Shown here in pieces: positions 8,472-14,574 of a DNA stretch of 64,000 nt. Position 1 is the stretch's first letter; each line of letters begins with the position of its first letter. This stretch comes from an uncultured Collinsella sp. (GTDB taxonomy: Bacteria; Actinomycetota; Coriobacteriia; Coriobacteriales; Coriobacteriaceae). Made by a program: the position numbers and the translations under genes. Location of the stretch: the NCBI GenBank assembly GCA_900549715.1, contig URPK01000001.1, positions 360,776 to 424,775 on the forward strand, given 5' to 3'. Below the pieces are notes generated by a model. That model searched no databases and was not told the DNA's origin. It was given only the letters and a program-made list of their open reading frames with translations.

Positions 8472-8505
8472 GGTCCCGAGTTCAACACGAGCTCGGGGCC
8501 TTTTT
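8472..8505 (+). terminator. Rho-independent terminator in the divergent intergenic region
   Basis: GGTCCCGAG pairs with CTCGGGGCC (one G-T pair) and is followed by TTTTT. It reads on the plus strand although no plus-strand gene precedes it within 5 kb, so a short untranslated transcript starting near the operator at 8358 is possible. Confidence 0.65.
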
Positions 8506-8588
8506 GTTTGGATTACGGACGCATTGCCGGACGAAAACACTATGCGTTTGGTAAATAGTCGTATGAACGTGAAATTTGTATCTAGTTT

Positions 8589-8660
8589 CCGTACGCAAAT
8601 AAGACGAAAACAGTTTGCGTCTGGTTCTAAGCCGTACGCAAATGTTTTTCGTCTTATAAT
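8589..8660 (+). promoter_or_regulatory. Promoter with repeated CCGTACGCAAAT sites
   Basis: CCGTACGCAAAT occurs at 8589-8600 and 8632-8643. GACGAAAAC occurs at 8532 and 8603 and in inverted form (GTTTTTCGTC) near 8645. A consensus TATAAT stands at 8655-8660. The repeats are probably operators of the HTH-containing protein encoded just downstream. Confidence 0.55.
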
Positions 8661-8699
8661 ACGGTTCAGATGAGCATGAAAAGGAGAAGGACCGTACGT

Positions 8700-9953
8700 A
8701 TGGTTGTCAGAGAGAGTCCTACCGTCGAATACAAGGAAAGCGTAACGCCGACGTTTCTTAAAACGGTGAGCGCCTATGCAAACTACGGGACGGGCAAGAT
8801 AGAGTTTGGCGTTGACGACGGTGGTGTTGCAGTCGGTCTTTCTGACCCGGTTGCGGAGTGTCTGCGCATCGAGAACATGATTAATGACAGTCTGGATCCT
8901 GCGCCTCGTTACACGCTCGAGCTCGACGAGAACCGCGGAACTGTAACGCTTACGGTTTACGAGGGGCAGGACAAGCCCTATCGAAGCAAGGGGAAGGCCT
9001 ACAGGCGAAATGATTCGGCGACGGTAGAGGTCGACCGTTTTGAGTACGGCAGGCTGACGCTCGAAGGCAGCAATCTGACGTTCGATGCGCTCACCTCGGC
9101 TCGCCAGGACCTGAGTTTTCACACGCTCGAACACAAGTGCATCGAGCATCTAGGCATTTCTGAGCTCACGTCGGATATTATGCGAACGCTTCGCCTGCTC
9201 GGCAAGGATGGCTATACCAATGCCGCGGCGATATTGGCGGATAACAACGAATTTCCGGGCATCGACTGCGTTCGTTTTGGCGACACCGAGGACGTGCTTT
9301 TAGATCGTGAGACGACGACGGGCCTGTCTGCAATTGAGCAGGTTGATAGAGCAGTTGCCATGTTCGCGCGCTACTATCGTTATGAGCGCATCGAAGGTGT
9401 CGAGCGTGTTCAGACCGACCGGATTCCCCTCGAGGCATTCCGCGAGGCAGTTGCAAACGCTCTAGTGCATCGGACGTGGGACGTGCAAGCGAATGTTCAG
9501 GTTGCTCTGTATGATGATCGCGTCGTTGTGACTTCACCCGGGTCGTTGCCCGCTGGCTTGACGACGGAGCAATACCTGTATGGACAGATATCCGTGCTCA
9601 GAAATCCCATCGTTGCCGAGGTCTTCTTAAAGTTGGACTATATCGAGAAGTTTGGAACGGGAATTGCGCGCATTAGGCGTGCCTATCGCGATTCGATTAA
9701 TCAGCCGGTCTTTGATATTCGTGGCGGCGTGGTAGCTGTCGCGTTGCCCGTTACCGATGCCTTTGAAGGGTCTGGAGAAGAGGCTCAGGTTCTTAAGGCC
9801 TTGTCGGGCGGACGAATTATGTCGCGAAGTGAGATTGAGAAACAGACGGGGCTGAGCCGTGCGCGAACACTGTCCGCGCTCGAATCTCTGCTCAGCCGAA
9901 ACGCGATCATGAAACAGGGGACAGGCCGCGCCACGAAATACGAGCGAGCGTAG
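8700..9953 (+). CDS. AlbA_2/Schlafen-type ATP-binding domain protein with C-terminal winged helix
   Basis: A 417-residue member of the COG2865 type (AlbA_2 putative DNA-binding domain). The N-terminus ESPTVEYKESVTPTFLKTVS and FGVDDGGVAVG mark the AlbA_2 domain. The middle DRIPLEAFREAVANALVHR with the later FGTGIARIRRAY is the ATPase-like region usual in this family. The C-terminus (SRSEIEKQTGLSRARTLSAL) is a winged helix. The ATG at 8700 is favoured by GAGAAGG 9 bases upstream; ATG at 8670 is an alternative. Repeats in its promoter suggest autoregulation. What it controls is unknown; these proteins are common accessory regulators in gut bacteria. Confidence 0.75.
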   Translation: MVVRESPTVEYKESVTPTFLKTVSAYANYGTGKIEFGVDDGGVAVGLSDPVAECLRIENMINDSLDPAPRYTLELDENRGTVTLTVYEGQDKPYRSKGKAYRRNDSATVEVDRFEYGRLTLEGSNLTFDALTSARQDLSFHTLEHKCIEHLGISELTSDIMRTLRLLGKDGYTNAAAILADNNEFPGIDCVRFGDTEDVLLDRETTTGLSAIEQVDRAVAMFARYYRYERIEGVERVQTDRIPLEAFREAVANALVHRTWDVQANVQVALYDDRVVVTSPGSLPAGLTTEQYLYGQISVLRNPIVAEVFLKLDYIEKFGTGIARIRRAYRDSINQPVFDIRGGVVAVALPVTDAFEGSGEEAQVLKALSGGRIMSRSEIEKQTGLSRARTLSALESLLSRNAIMKQGTGRATKYERA

Positions 9954-9977
9954 TCCGAAAGACCTGTGTTACCAGGC

Positions 9978-10010
9978 AGGCCCCAAGCCGCGAATGGCTT
10001 GGGGCCTTTT
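9978..10010 (+). terminator. Rho-independent terminator
   Basis: AGGCCCCAAGCC pairs with GGCTTGGGGCCT around a 6-nt loop, then TTTT. It ends the AlbA_2 gene. The rest of the gap to 10176 shows no recognisable feature. Confidence 0.9.
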
Positions 10011-10176
10011 GCATGCCGGCTGGCAATGGATCAATTTATGTCAAGTTATAGCAACATATAGCTCCGCTTGCGGGGTTTGCGACGGGCTATTCCTCATCGT
10101 CCGTATAGCGCGTGCGTCGTTATTTGCGACATCGATATGCCGGGCACTCGAGCCTCGTTTGCTCCGCGGCTGTTCG

Positions 10177-10860
10177 CTATTTGGCGCCAAACGCCATGCG
10201 GACGAATCGCTGGGCAAACAGCTTGTTGGCGAAGTTGATGATGTGGCCCAAGAACAGTGCCGAGATGGCGGTGGTTACGCCAAAGCCGCCTAAGTTGTGC
10301 ATGCATACCAGCGACAGCGTGAGCGAGGCGGCGACATGCGAGCAATCGAACATGACCTTTACGTCTCCAAAACGGCGCTTGAGCTTTTCCGCAATGACCT
10401 GCACCAAGCCGTCGGGTGCGTTGGGGACAACGCCCATGTTGACGACGAGACTGACGCCAAATGCGGTGATAGCGAGGGAGAGCAGCATGGTCGCAACCTG
10501 CGCGGGGAGCGCCGTGGGATGCAGCGGGTTGAACGCCATGAACAGATCGGTGAAGCCGCCCATTAGCGTTGAAAAGCAAAGCTCGAGCAAAATGCGCGGT
10601 TGAAATTCGCGTCGCAAGATGGCGAGCTGCGCCGCGATGTAAGCGACATAGGTAGTTGTAATCCAAAAGCCGAGCGTCTTGCCCGTGAGCATGGATAGGG
10701 TCGTGGCAAAGCACGTGAGCGCGGCGACGCCCAGGCCAGATGCCGTCTGGAGGCTCATACCGAGTGCCAGCACGGCAACGCCCGCCAGATACATCAGCAT
10801 TCTTATGACGGTATGACGCCAGTCGATCTTCTCGCCATGCATGATGATGAGCGGTCGCAT
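10177..10860 (-). CDS. YczE/YitT-like integral membrane protein
   Basis: A 227-residue protein with about five hydrophobic segments. GMSLQTASGLGVAALTCFAT, FGVSLVVNMGVVPNAPDGL and ISALFLGHIINFANKLF resemble the YczE/DUF6198 membrane family. The start is ATG at 10860 (minus), just after GAAAGGA; upstream codons overlap structured leader RNA. No transport activity is established for this family. Its promoter, LacI-type operator and leader RNA are shared in design with kdgK and eda, so a role in uronate or KDG handling (uptake or efflux) is a fair inference. Confidence 0.7.
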   Translation of the reverse strand: MRPLIIMHGEKIDWRHTVIRMLMYLAGVAVLALGMSLQTASGLGVAALTCFATTLSMLTGKTLGFWITTTYVAYIAAQLAILRREFQPRILLELCFSTLMGGFTDLFMAFNPLHPTALPAQVATMLLSLAITAFGVSLVVNMGVVPNAPDGLVQVIAEKLKRRFGDVKVMFDCSHVAASLTLSLVCMHNLGGFGVTTAISALFLGHIINFANKLFAQRFVRMAFGAK

Positions 10861-10868
10861 GCTGCTGC

Positions 10869-10887
10869 ATCCTTTCGATTGAAGGAT
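10869..10887 (-). promoter_or_regulatory. Hairpin that would mask the ribosome site of the membrane protein gene
   Basis: On the minus strand ATCCTT pairs with AAGGAT around a 6-nt loop; the second arm is the Shine-Dalgarno sequence itself (GAAAGGA). It lies between the structured element at 10904-11029 and the start codon at 10860, where the expression platform of a translational riboswitch would be. Confidence 0.55.
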
Positions 10888-10903
10888 ATTTAAAGAGAAA
10901 TGT

Positions 10904-11029
10904 CTGACCTGGGCCGGCAAAAAGAGGGTTATCGGAGGCACTGCCTCAACGGCAGAAAAGCCGGCCCCATGGTCAGTCGTCTAGGAATGTCTCGTTGTGC
11001 CGGAATGGGACTGAAGGGCTCAACGAGAC
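10904..11029 (-). ncRNA. Structured leader RNA element, copy A (candidate riboswitch)
   Basis: Read on the minus strand: a 9-bp hairpin (11021-11029 with 10989-10997) whose loop holds CAGTCCCATTCCGG; the linker CATTCCTAGACGACTG; then an outer helix CTGACC/GGTCAG, an 8-bp helix GGGCCGGC/GCCGGCCC, an inner hairpin CTGCC/GGCAG, and the unpaired block GCAGTGCCTCCGATAACC. The single-stranded blocks recur almost unchanged at 13103-13234, while most helix sequences differ but still pair. This is the pattern of a conserved aptamer. I do not recognise the class. Confidence 0.65.
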
Positions 11030-11054
11030 GGGAAGAAAGCAAATGGCATGGCAT

Positions 11055-11104
11055 GGGCAATAGGATGCCAAGATGGTAGGGTGCGTCTTAGCATCCTATT
11101 GCCC
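11055..11104 (-). ncRNA. Leader hairpin with conserved 22-nt loop, copy 1
   Basis: A 14-bp perfect stem (GGGCAATAGGATGC with its complement) encloses a 22-nt loop at 11069-11090. The loop matches that of the kdgK leader hairpin (14401-14422) at most positions, including GGTAGGGT on the plus strand, while the stems are unrelated in sequence. It lies between the promoter and the structured element A. Confidence 0.65.
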
Positions 11105-11112
11105 AGGCTTGA

Positions 11113-11163
11113 CGAAATCGGTTTCGTTGAGATTTAGTATACGTATGGGAATCCATTTGCAAA
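11113..11163 (-). promoter_or_regulatory. Promoter and LacI-type operator of the membrane protein gene
   Basis: On the minus strand TTGCAA (11157-11162), a 15-base spacer and TATACT (11136-11141) are followed by CGAAACCGATTTCG (11113-11126), a LacI-type semi-palindrome centred on CG. The same three elements with the same -35/-10 spacing precede kdgK at 14458-14509. Confidence 0.65.
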
Positions 11164-11176
11164 GCGAAATAGAAGA

Positions 11177-11200
11177 AATTAGGTGAACGTTCACCTAATT
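11177..11200. promoter_or_regulatory. 24-bp perfect operator palindrome upstream of the GntR gene
   Basis: The palindrome is centred at 11188/11189 with core AGGTGAACGTTCACCT. It lies between the divergent membrane protein and GntR genes. It is the best match of the GTGAACGTTCAC family and probably the autoregulatory site of a locus regulator. Confidence 0.7.
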
Positions 11201-11323
11201 GCAACAACTTATCGGTCAAAAGCCGAATCCCGGCCCTACCCCTCAAACATCGCCGTGGGATGGGGGATGCGATAGTATTACGTGGAGTTATTCGACAAAC
11301 CGTGGGCTTCATTCGAGGGCTTT

Positions 11324-12016
11324 ATGGAACAGCACCAGCATTATCAGAGCCTGCAAGATCAGGCATACAACGCATTGCGCTCCAAGATCATCTATGCCGA
11401 GCTCAAGCCCGGCACGCGCCTTTCGGCGATTGGTCTGGAAAAGGAGACGGGAATCGGGCGTACGCCCATTCGCGAGTCCTTTGTGCGTCTGCGTGAGCAG
11501 GAGCTGGTGGAAACGCGTCCCAAAAGCGGCACCTATGTCTCAAAAATCAGCATGGAGCGCGCCGAGAACGCCTGTTTCCTGCGCGAGAAACTCGAGAGAA
11601 GCGTGCTCATTAAATGCTGCTCTGCCGCCACGCCCGAGCAAAAACATCGGCTCGAGCAGATTCTTGCCGAGTCCGAGTCGCTCGACCATAGCGAAACGCG
11701 TCGCTTTTTTGATCTGGACAACCTGTTCCATGAGACGTGTTTTGAGATTGCCGGCCGCCACATGTTGTGGGATTGGATGAAGAGCATCAACACGCATTTT
11801 GAGCGATACAACTGGTTGCGTATGGTGTCGCAGGATCTGGATTGGGAGCCGATCCGTGGGCAGCATCGCCGGATTCTCGAGGCCATTAAGAAGGGCGATA
11901 CCGACACGGCGAGCTATCTGGCAGAGACGCACCTGCATCTGATGCCCGAGGAACAGGGCCCGGTTATCGCCTTACATCCCGACTATTTTGAGCTGTCCAA
12001 AGACTCGGCCATCTAA
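11324..12016 (+). CDS. GntR-family regulator of the FadR/FCD type
   Basis: About 230 residues. The N-terminal winged helix is clear (YNALRSKIIYAELKPGTRLS, then KETGIGRTPIRESFVRLREQ), followed by the all-helical FCD ligand domain with FFDLDNLFHETCFEIAGR and HRRILEAIKKGDTDTA. Such regulators sense sugar acids or other small acids and often control uronate genes (UxuR, ExuR). The ATG at 11324 is chosen because GAGGG precedes it and a TAGTAT box lies at 11272; GTG at 11282 would add 14 residues but has no ribosome site. It probably binds the palindrome at 11177-11200 and related sites. Confidence 0.85.
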   Translation: MEQHQHYQSLQDQAYNALRSKIIYAELKPGTRLSAIGLEKETGIGRTPIRESFVRLREQELVETRPKSGTYVSKISMERAENACFLREKLERSVLIKCCSAATPEQKHRLEQILAESESLDHSETRRFFDLDNLFHETCFEIAGRHMLWDWMKSINTHFERYNWLRMVSQDLDWEPIRGQHRRILEAIKKGDTDTASYLAETHLHLMPEEQGPVIALHPDYFELSKDSAI

Positions 12017-12031
12017 CTCGCCCCTACTATT

Positions 12032-12098
12032 AGTTGCGGTGAAATAAGGATTGTTTTGTGGCTCTGACGGCGTAAACAGTCCCTATTTCACCGCAAGT
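12032..12098. repeat. Inverted repeat, AGTTGCGGTG family, copy 2
   Basis: Arms 12032-12050 and 12080-12098 pair with two mismatches around a 29-nt spacer, the same geometry as the copy at 4320-4386. It lies directly after the GntR gene and may end its transcript. Confidence 0.75.
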
Positions 12099-12123
12099 GC
12101 TGGGACACATCGGGGCATGAAAA

Positions 12124-12194
12124 AGCTGCGGCACCGCTTGGAGGAAAAGACCGGAAGCAAGGGTCCATTCCTCCAGACGGCGCCGCAGCTGTTT
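12124..12194 (+). terminator. Long hairpin with T-tail
   Basis: AGCTGCGGC (12124-12132) pairs with GCCGCAGCT (12182-12190), with GGAGGAA/TTCCTCC nested inside, followed by GTTTT. It is probably a second terminator behind the GntR gene. Confidence 0.55.
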
Positions 12195-12256
12195 TGGTGG
12201 CTTGGCTTTTGTCGAAGCGGCTCAGTTGGGCGCGGTCGCCAACCGAGTAGGAAAAG

Positions 12257-12349
12257 CGGCTCGGGGGCGTGTCGCTTCCGTCACGTTCTATCAGCATACA
12301 AGACGGTTTTGGTTCTTGCTCGTGACGGAAACGGCGCGCTTCCGAGCCG
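12257..12349. other. Large hairpin of unknown role between convergent genes
   Basis: CGGCTCGG (12257-12264) pairs with CCGAGCCG (12342-12349), and TTCCGTCACG (12276-12285) with CGTGACGGAA (12321-12330). The arms are flanked by TTTT/AAAA on both sides. It lies between the terminators of the GntR gene and of eda, in a gap that holds no coding sequence. Confidence 0.5.
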
Positions 12350-12358
12350 TTTTAAAAG

Positions 12359-12390
12359 AAAGGGGGCGAGGTCTAGGACACGCCCCCTTT
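12359..12390 (-). terminator. Rho-independent terminator of eda
   Basis: AAAGGGGGCG (12359-12368) pairs with CGCCCCCTTT (12381-12390). Read on the minus strand it ends in a T-rich stretch, 18 bases after the eda stop codon. Confidence 0.8.
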
Positions 12391-12408
12391 CACGATAGAG
12401 AGCTAAAC

Positions 12409-13050
12409 CTAGCTGCGGACCTTCTTGACGACGTCCATGGCCTCGCGGGCGACCTGCTCGACCTTGGAGAAGTCGCCGTCGGCGAACAGGGCCGGCTTGA
12501 CCATCCAGGTGCCACCGCAGGCGATGATGGCGCTGGAGCTCAGGTACTCCTCGACGTTAGCGGTGCTCACGCCGCCGGTGGGCATAAAGCGATGGCCGAC
12601 AAACGGGGCGGCGAGGGCCTTGATGGTGTTGAGTCCGCCATACTGGGCCGCGGGGAAGAACTTGGTGACCTTGAGGCCAAGGTTCTCGGCGGCGGTGACC
12701 TCGGAGGGGGTCACGGTGCCGGGAAGGACGGGCAGGTCGATGTCGATGCAGTGCTTCACGACGTCCTCGTTATAGCCCGGGGAGACGATGAACTTGGCGC
12801 CGGCGGCGCGGGCCTGCTCAACCTGCTCGACGGTCAGGACGGTGCCGGCGCCAACACACATCTCGGGCTCGGCCTCGGCCATAGCGGCGATGCACTCGGC
12901 GGCGCAGGCGGTGCGGAAGGTGACCTCGGCGGACTTCATGCCAGCTGCCATAAGGGCGTGAGCGAGCGGAGCGGCGTCCTCGACCTTATCGAGCACGACG
13001 ACGGGCACGATGCCCAGGGACTCAAGCGTGGTGTAGAACTGATCGAACAT
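12409..13050 (-). CDS. eda: KDPG aldolase (2-dehydro-3-deoxy-phosphogluconate aldolase)
   Basis: A 213-residue class I aldolase of the KDPG/KHG family that splits 2-keto-3-deoxy-6-phosphogluconate into pyruvate and glyceraldehyde 3-phosphate. The Schiff-base lysine is Lys130 in TKFFPA; the general base is Glu42 in AEVTFRT; GAGTVL and SPGYN are the usual flanking motifs. The ATG at 13050 (minus) follows AAAGGA. It lies downstream of kdgK, so kinase and aldolase are adjacent in one minus-strand unit, but a 254-base structured spacer separates them (see 13103-13234). It completes the uronate route in this locus. Confidence 0.93.
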   Translation of the reverse strand: MFDQFYTTLESLGIVPVVVLDKVEDAAPLAHALMAAGMKSAEVTFRTACAAECIAAMAEAEPEMCVGAGTVLTVEQVEQARAAGAKFIVSPGYNEDVVKHCIDIDLPVLPGTVTPSEVTAAENLGLKVTKFFPAAQYGGLNTIKALAAPFVGHRFMPTGGVSTANVEEYLSSSAIIACGGTWMVKPALFADGDFSKVEQVAREAMDVVKKVRS

Positions 13051-13102
13051 GGTGTTCCTTTCGAATGTGTGGCGCGCGTGGGCGCATAGTTGCCAAATGC
13101 GA

Positions 13103-13234
13103 TGGTCAAGAGCCGATTTTGGATTGGTTATCGGAGGCACTGCTTGGGGTCACAAGCAATTCCAAAACCGGCTACGCGACCAGTCGTATAGGAAATGCCG
13201 GGCAAAACCGGAATGGGACTGGTGGTTTTGCCCG
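13103..13234 (-). ncRNA. Structured leader RNA element, copy B (candidate riboswitch) before eda
   Basis: Same architecture as copy A. On the minus strand an 11-bp hairpin (13224-13234 with 13199-13209) has CAGTCCCATTCC in its loop; then come the linker CATTTCCTATACGACTG, the outer helix TGGTC/GACCA, a 12-bp helix (13162-13173 with 13111-13122, one G-U), an inner hairpin TGCTTG/CAAGCA, and GCAGTGCCTCCGATAACC (18 bases identical to copy A). It ends 52 bases before the eda start. Hairpin 1, the long helix and the inner hairpin differ from copy A in sequence but keep pairing. Confidence 0.65.
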
Positions 13235-13253
13235 ACCGGAAAAATCGGGGATC

Positions 13254-13289
13254 GGGCCGCAGGGGTATGGGTATGGAGAACTGCGGCCC
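13254..13289 (-). other. Hairpin at the 3' end of kdgK
   Basis: GGGCCGCAG pairs with CTGCGGCCC around an 18-nt loop that on the minus strand contains TACCCATACC, similar to the TACCCTACC of the leader-hairpin loop at 14401-14422. No T-tract follows. It may be a degenerate third copy of that hairpin or a processing site between kdgK and eda. Confidence 0.4.
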
Positions 13290-13304
13290 ACGGAATGGGG
13301 CGGT

Positions 13305-14339
13305 TTAGCGCGCGACGCGAGTGCCACCGTCGGCGGCGAATGCCACGGCTGCGATCTCGTCTGCGGTCACCAAGTTGGAATCGCCCTTGATGGTGAGCTT
13401 GAGGATCGATGCCGCAATCGCGTAGTTGACGGCGTCCTGCGGGTCAAAGTCGTTGATGAGGGCATGGACGAGACCGGCGTTGAAAGCGTCGCCGGCGGCA
13501 ACGCCCTCGAGCACGTGCACGTCGTGAGCGGGGGAGAACCAGTGCTCGCCGCTCACGACGTCAAAGAACATGCCCATCCAGATGGAGCGCTCGACGCAGG
13601 AGATGTTACGGACGACCGAGGCGACCTTTTTGCAGCCGTACTCGGCGCAGATCTGACGGGCCATCTCGACGTAGGTGTCGCGCTCCTCGATGCCGTGGGC
13701 AAGGGAGCCGGAGACGCAGGTCATACCGAGGCCAGCGGGCGCGTCCTCGTCGTTGGCGATGCAGATGTCGACGAGCGGCAGGAGCTTCTTCATGGTGGCC
13801 TGCGACTTCTCGGGCGACCACATCTTGCCGCGATAGTTCACGTCGCACACGGTGGTGATGCCTTTGGCGCGGCAGGCGGTGAGGGCATCCTTGCAGGCGG
13901 CGGCCATCTCGTCGGAGACGGCGGGCGTCACGCCGGAGAAGTAGAAGACGTCGATGCCCTTGAGGATCTCGTCCCAGTCAAAGACGTCGCGCTTGGCCAT
14001 GTTGATGGCAGAGTACTTGCGGTCGTAGACGCAGCCGTTGCCGCGCTGCGAGGCGCCGACCTCAAACACATAGGAGCCAAGACGGTCGCCCTGGCGCACG
14101 ACGCGCGAGGTATCGACGTCGTAGACCTTCAGCGAACGCAGGGCGCACTCGCCCAGACGGTTGGCCGGGACAACGGAGACGTAAGCTGCCTTGTCACCCT
14201 GGTAGGCCAGGGAAAGCGCGGTGTTTGCCTCGGCGCCGCCGTAGCGGACATCAAACTCGGTCGCCTGCTCAATGCGCAGATGATCTTTGGGCGAGAGCCT
14301 CATCATGATCTCGCCGAAGGTAAGAACCGTTTTACCCAT
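13305..14339 (-). CDS. kdgK: 2-keto-3-deoxygluconate kinase (PfkB family)
   Basis: A 344-residue ribokinase/PfkB sugar kinase. YGGAEANTALSLA (residues 33-45) is the substrate-binding GG motif and GVAAGDAFNAGL (279-290) is the PfkB signature with catalytic base Asp284. Between eda and a LacI regulator, in a locus with DhuI/DhuD-like genes, phosphorylation of KDG to KDPG is the clear assignment. The ATG at 14339 (minus) follows AAGGAGC. The leader contains a strong promoter, a double LacI-type operator and an 18-bp hairpin. The divergent gene is probably its repressor. Confidence 0.88.
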   Translation of the reverse strand: MGKTVLTFGEIMMRLSPKDHLRIEQATEFDVRYGGAEANTALSLAYQGDKAAYVSVVPANRLGECALRSLKVYDVDTSRVVRQGDRLGSYVFEVGASQRGNGCVYDRKYSAINMAKRDVFDWDEILKGIDVFYFSGVTPAVSDEMAAACKDALTACRAKGITTVCDVNYRGKMWSPEKSQATMKKLLPLVDICIANDEDAPAGLGMTCVSGSLAHGIEERDTYVEMARQICAEYGCKKVASVVRNISCVERSIWMGMFFDVVSGEHWFSPAHDVHVLEGVAAGDAFNAGLVHALINDFDPQDAVNYAIAASILKLTIKGDSNLVTADEIAAVAFAADGGTRVAR

Positions 14340-14382
14340 GGTCGCGCAGCTCCTTCTTGCTCGTGCGTACACCTTTGATATG

Positions 14383-14440
14383 GCGTTGGCACGGAGGTGC
14401 CAAGACGGTAGGGTACATCTTTGCACCTCCGTGCCAACGC
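14383..14440 (-). ncRNA. kdgK leader hairpin with conserved 22-nt loop, copy 2
   Basis: An 18-bp perfect stem (14383-14400 with 14423-14440) encloses a 22-nt loop. Against the hairpin at 11055-11104 the stem has another sequence and is 4 bp longer, while the loop keeps length and most bases, including CAAGA, GGTAGGGT and TCTT on the plus strand. AAGA/TCTT can pair inside the loop, leaving about 12 exposed bases. It sits 43 bases before the start codon. Confidence 0.65.
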
Positions 14441-14443
14441 TTG

Positions 14444-14509
14444 CCGAAATCGGTTTACGAAATCGGTTTCGTTTCGAGTTGTAGTATACTCACCTACAGC
14501 GTTTTGCAA
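14444..14509 (-). promoter_or_regulatory. kdgK promoter with tandem LacI-type operators
   Basis: On the minus strand TTGCAA (14504-14509), 15 bases, TATACT (14483-14488), then CGAAACCGATTTCG at 14458-14471 and a second copy TAAACCGATTTCGG at 14444-14457. A repressor bound here would block the start of transcription. The divergent LacI gene begins at 14575. Confidence 0.7.
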
Positions 14510-14574
14510 GCGAGATTTTTAAAAAAATGCCTAAAATGGCTCAGACTGCCGACAATTGGGAAACGGGGTGCGCC

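Noticed and set aside
8440..8505. A tRNA-like T-arm (GTTCAAC-like loop) in front of a T-run
   Set aside because: No matching acceptor, D or anticodon arms can be formed upstream; the hairpin with TTTTT is better read as a terminator.
10904..13234. Cobalamin or molybdenum-cofactor riboswitch as identity of the two structured elements
   Set aside because: The conserved blocks do not fit the B12-box or other class consensus sequences I know, and the neighbouring genes are uronate genes; the question needs a covariance-model search.
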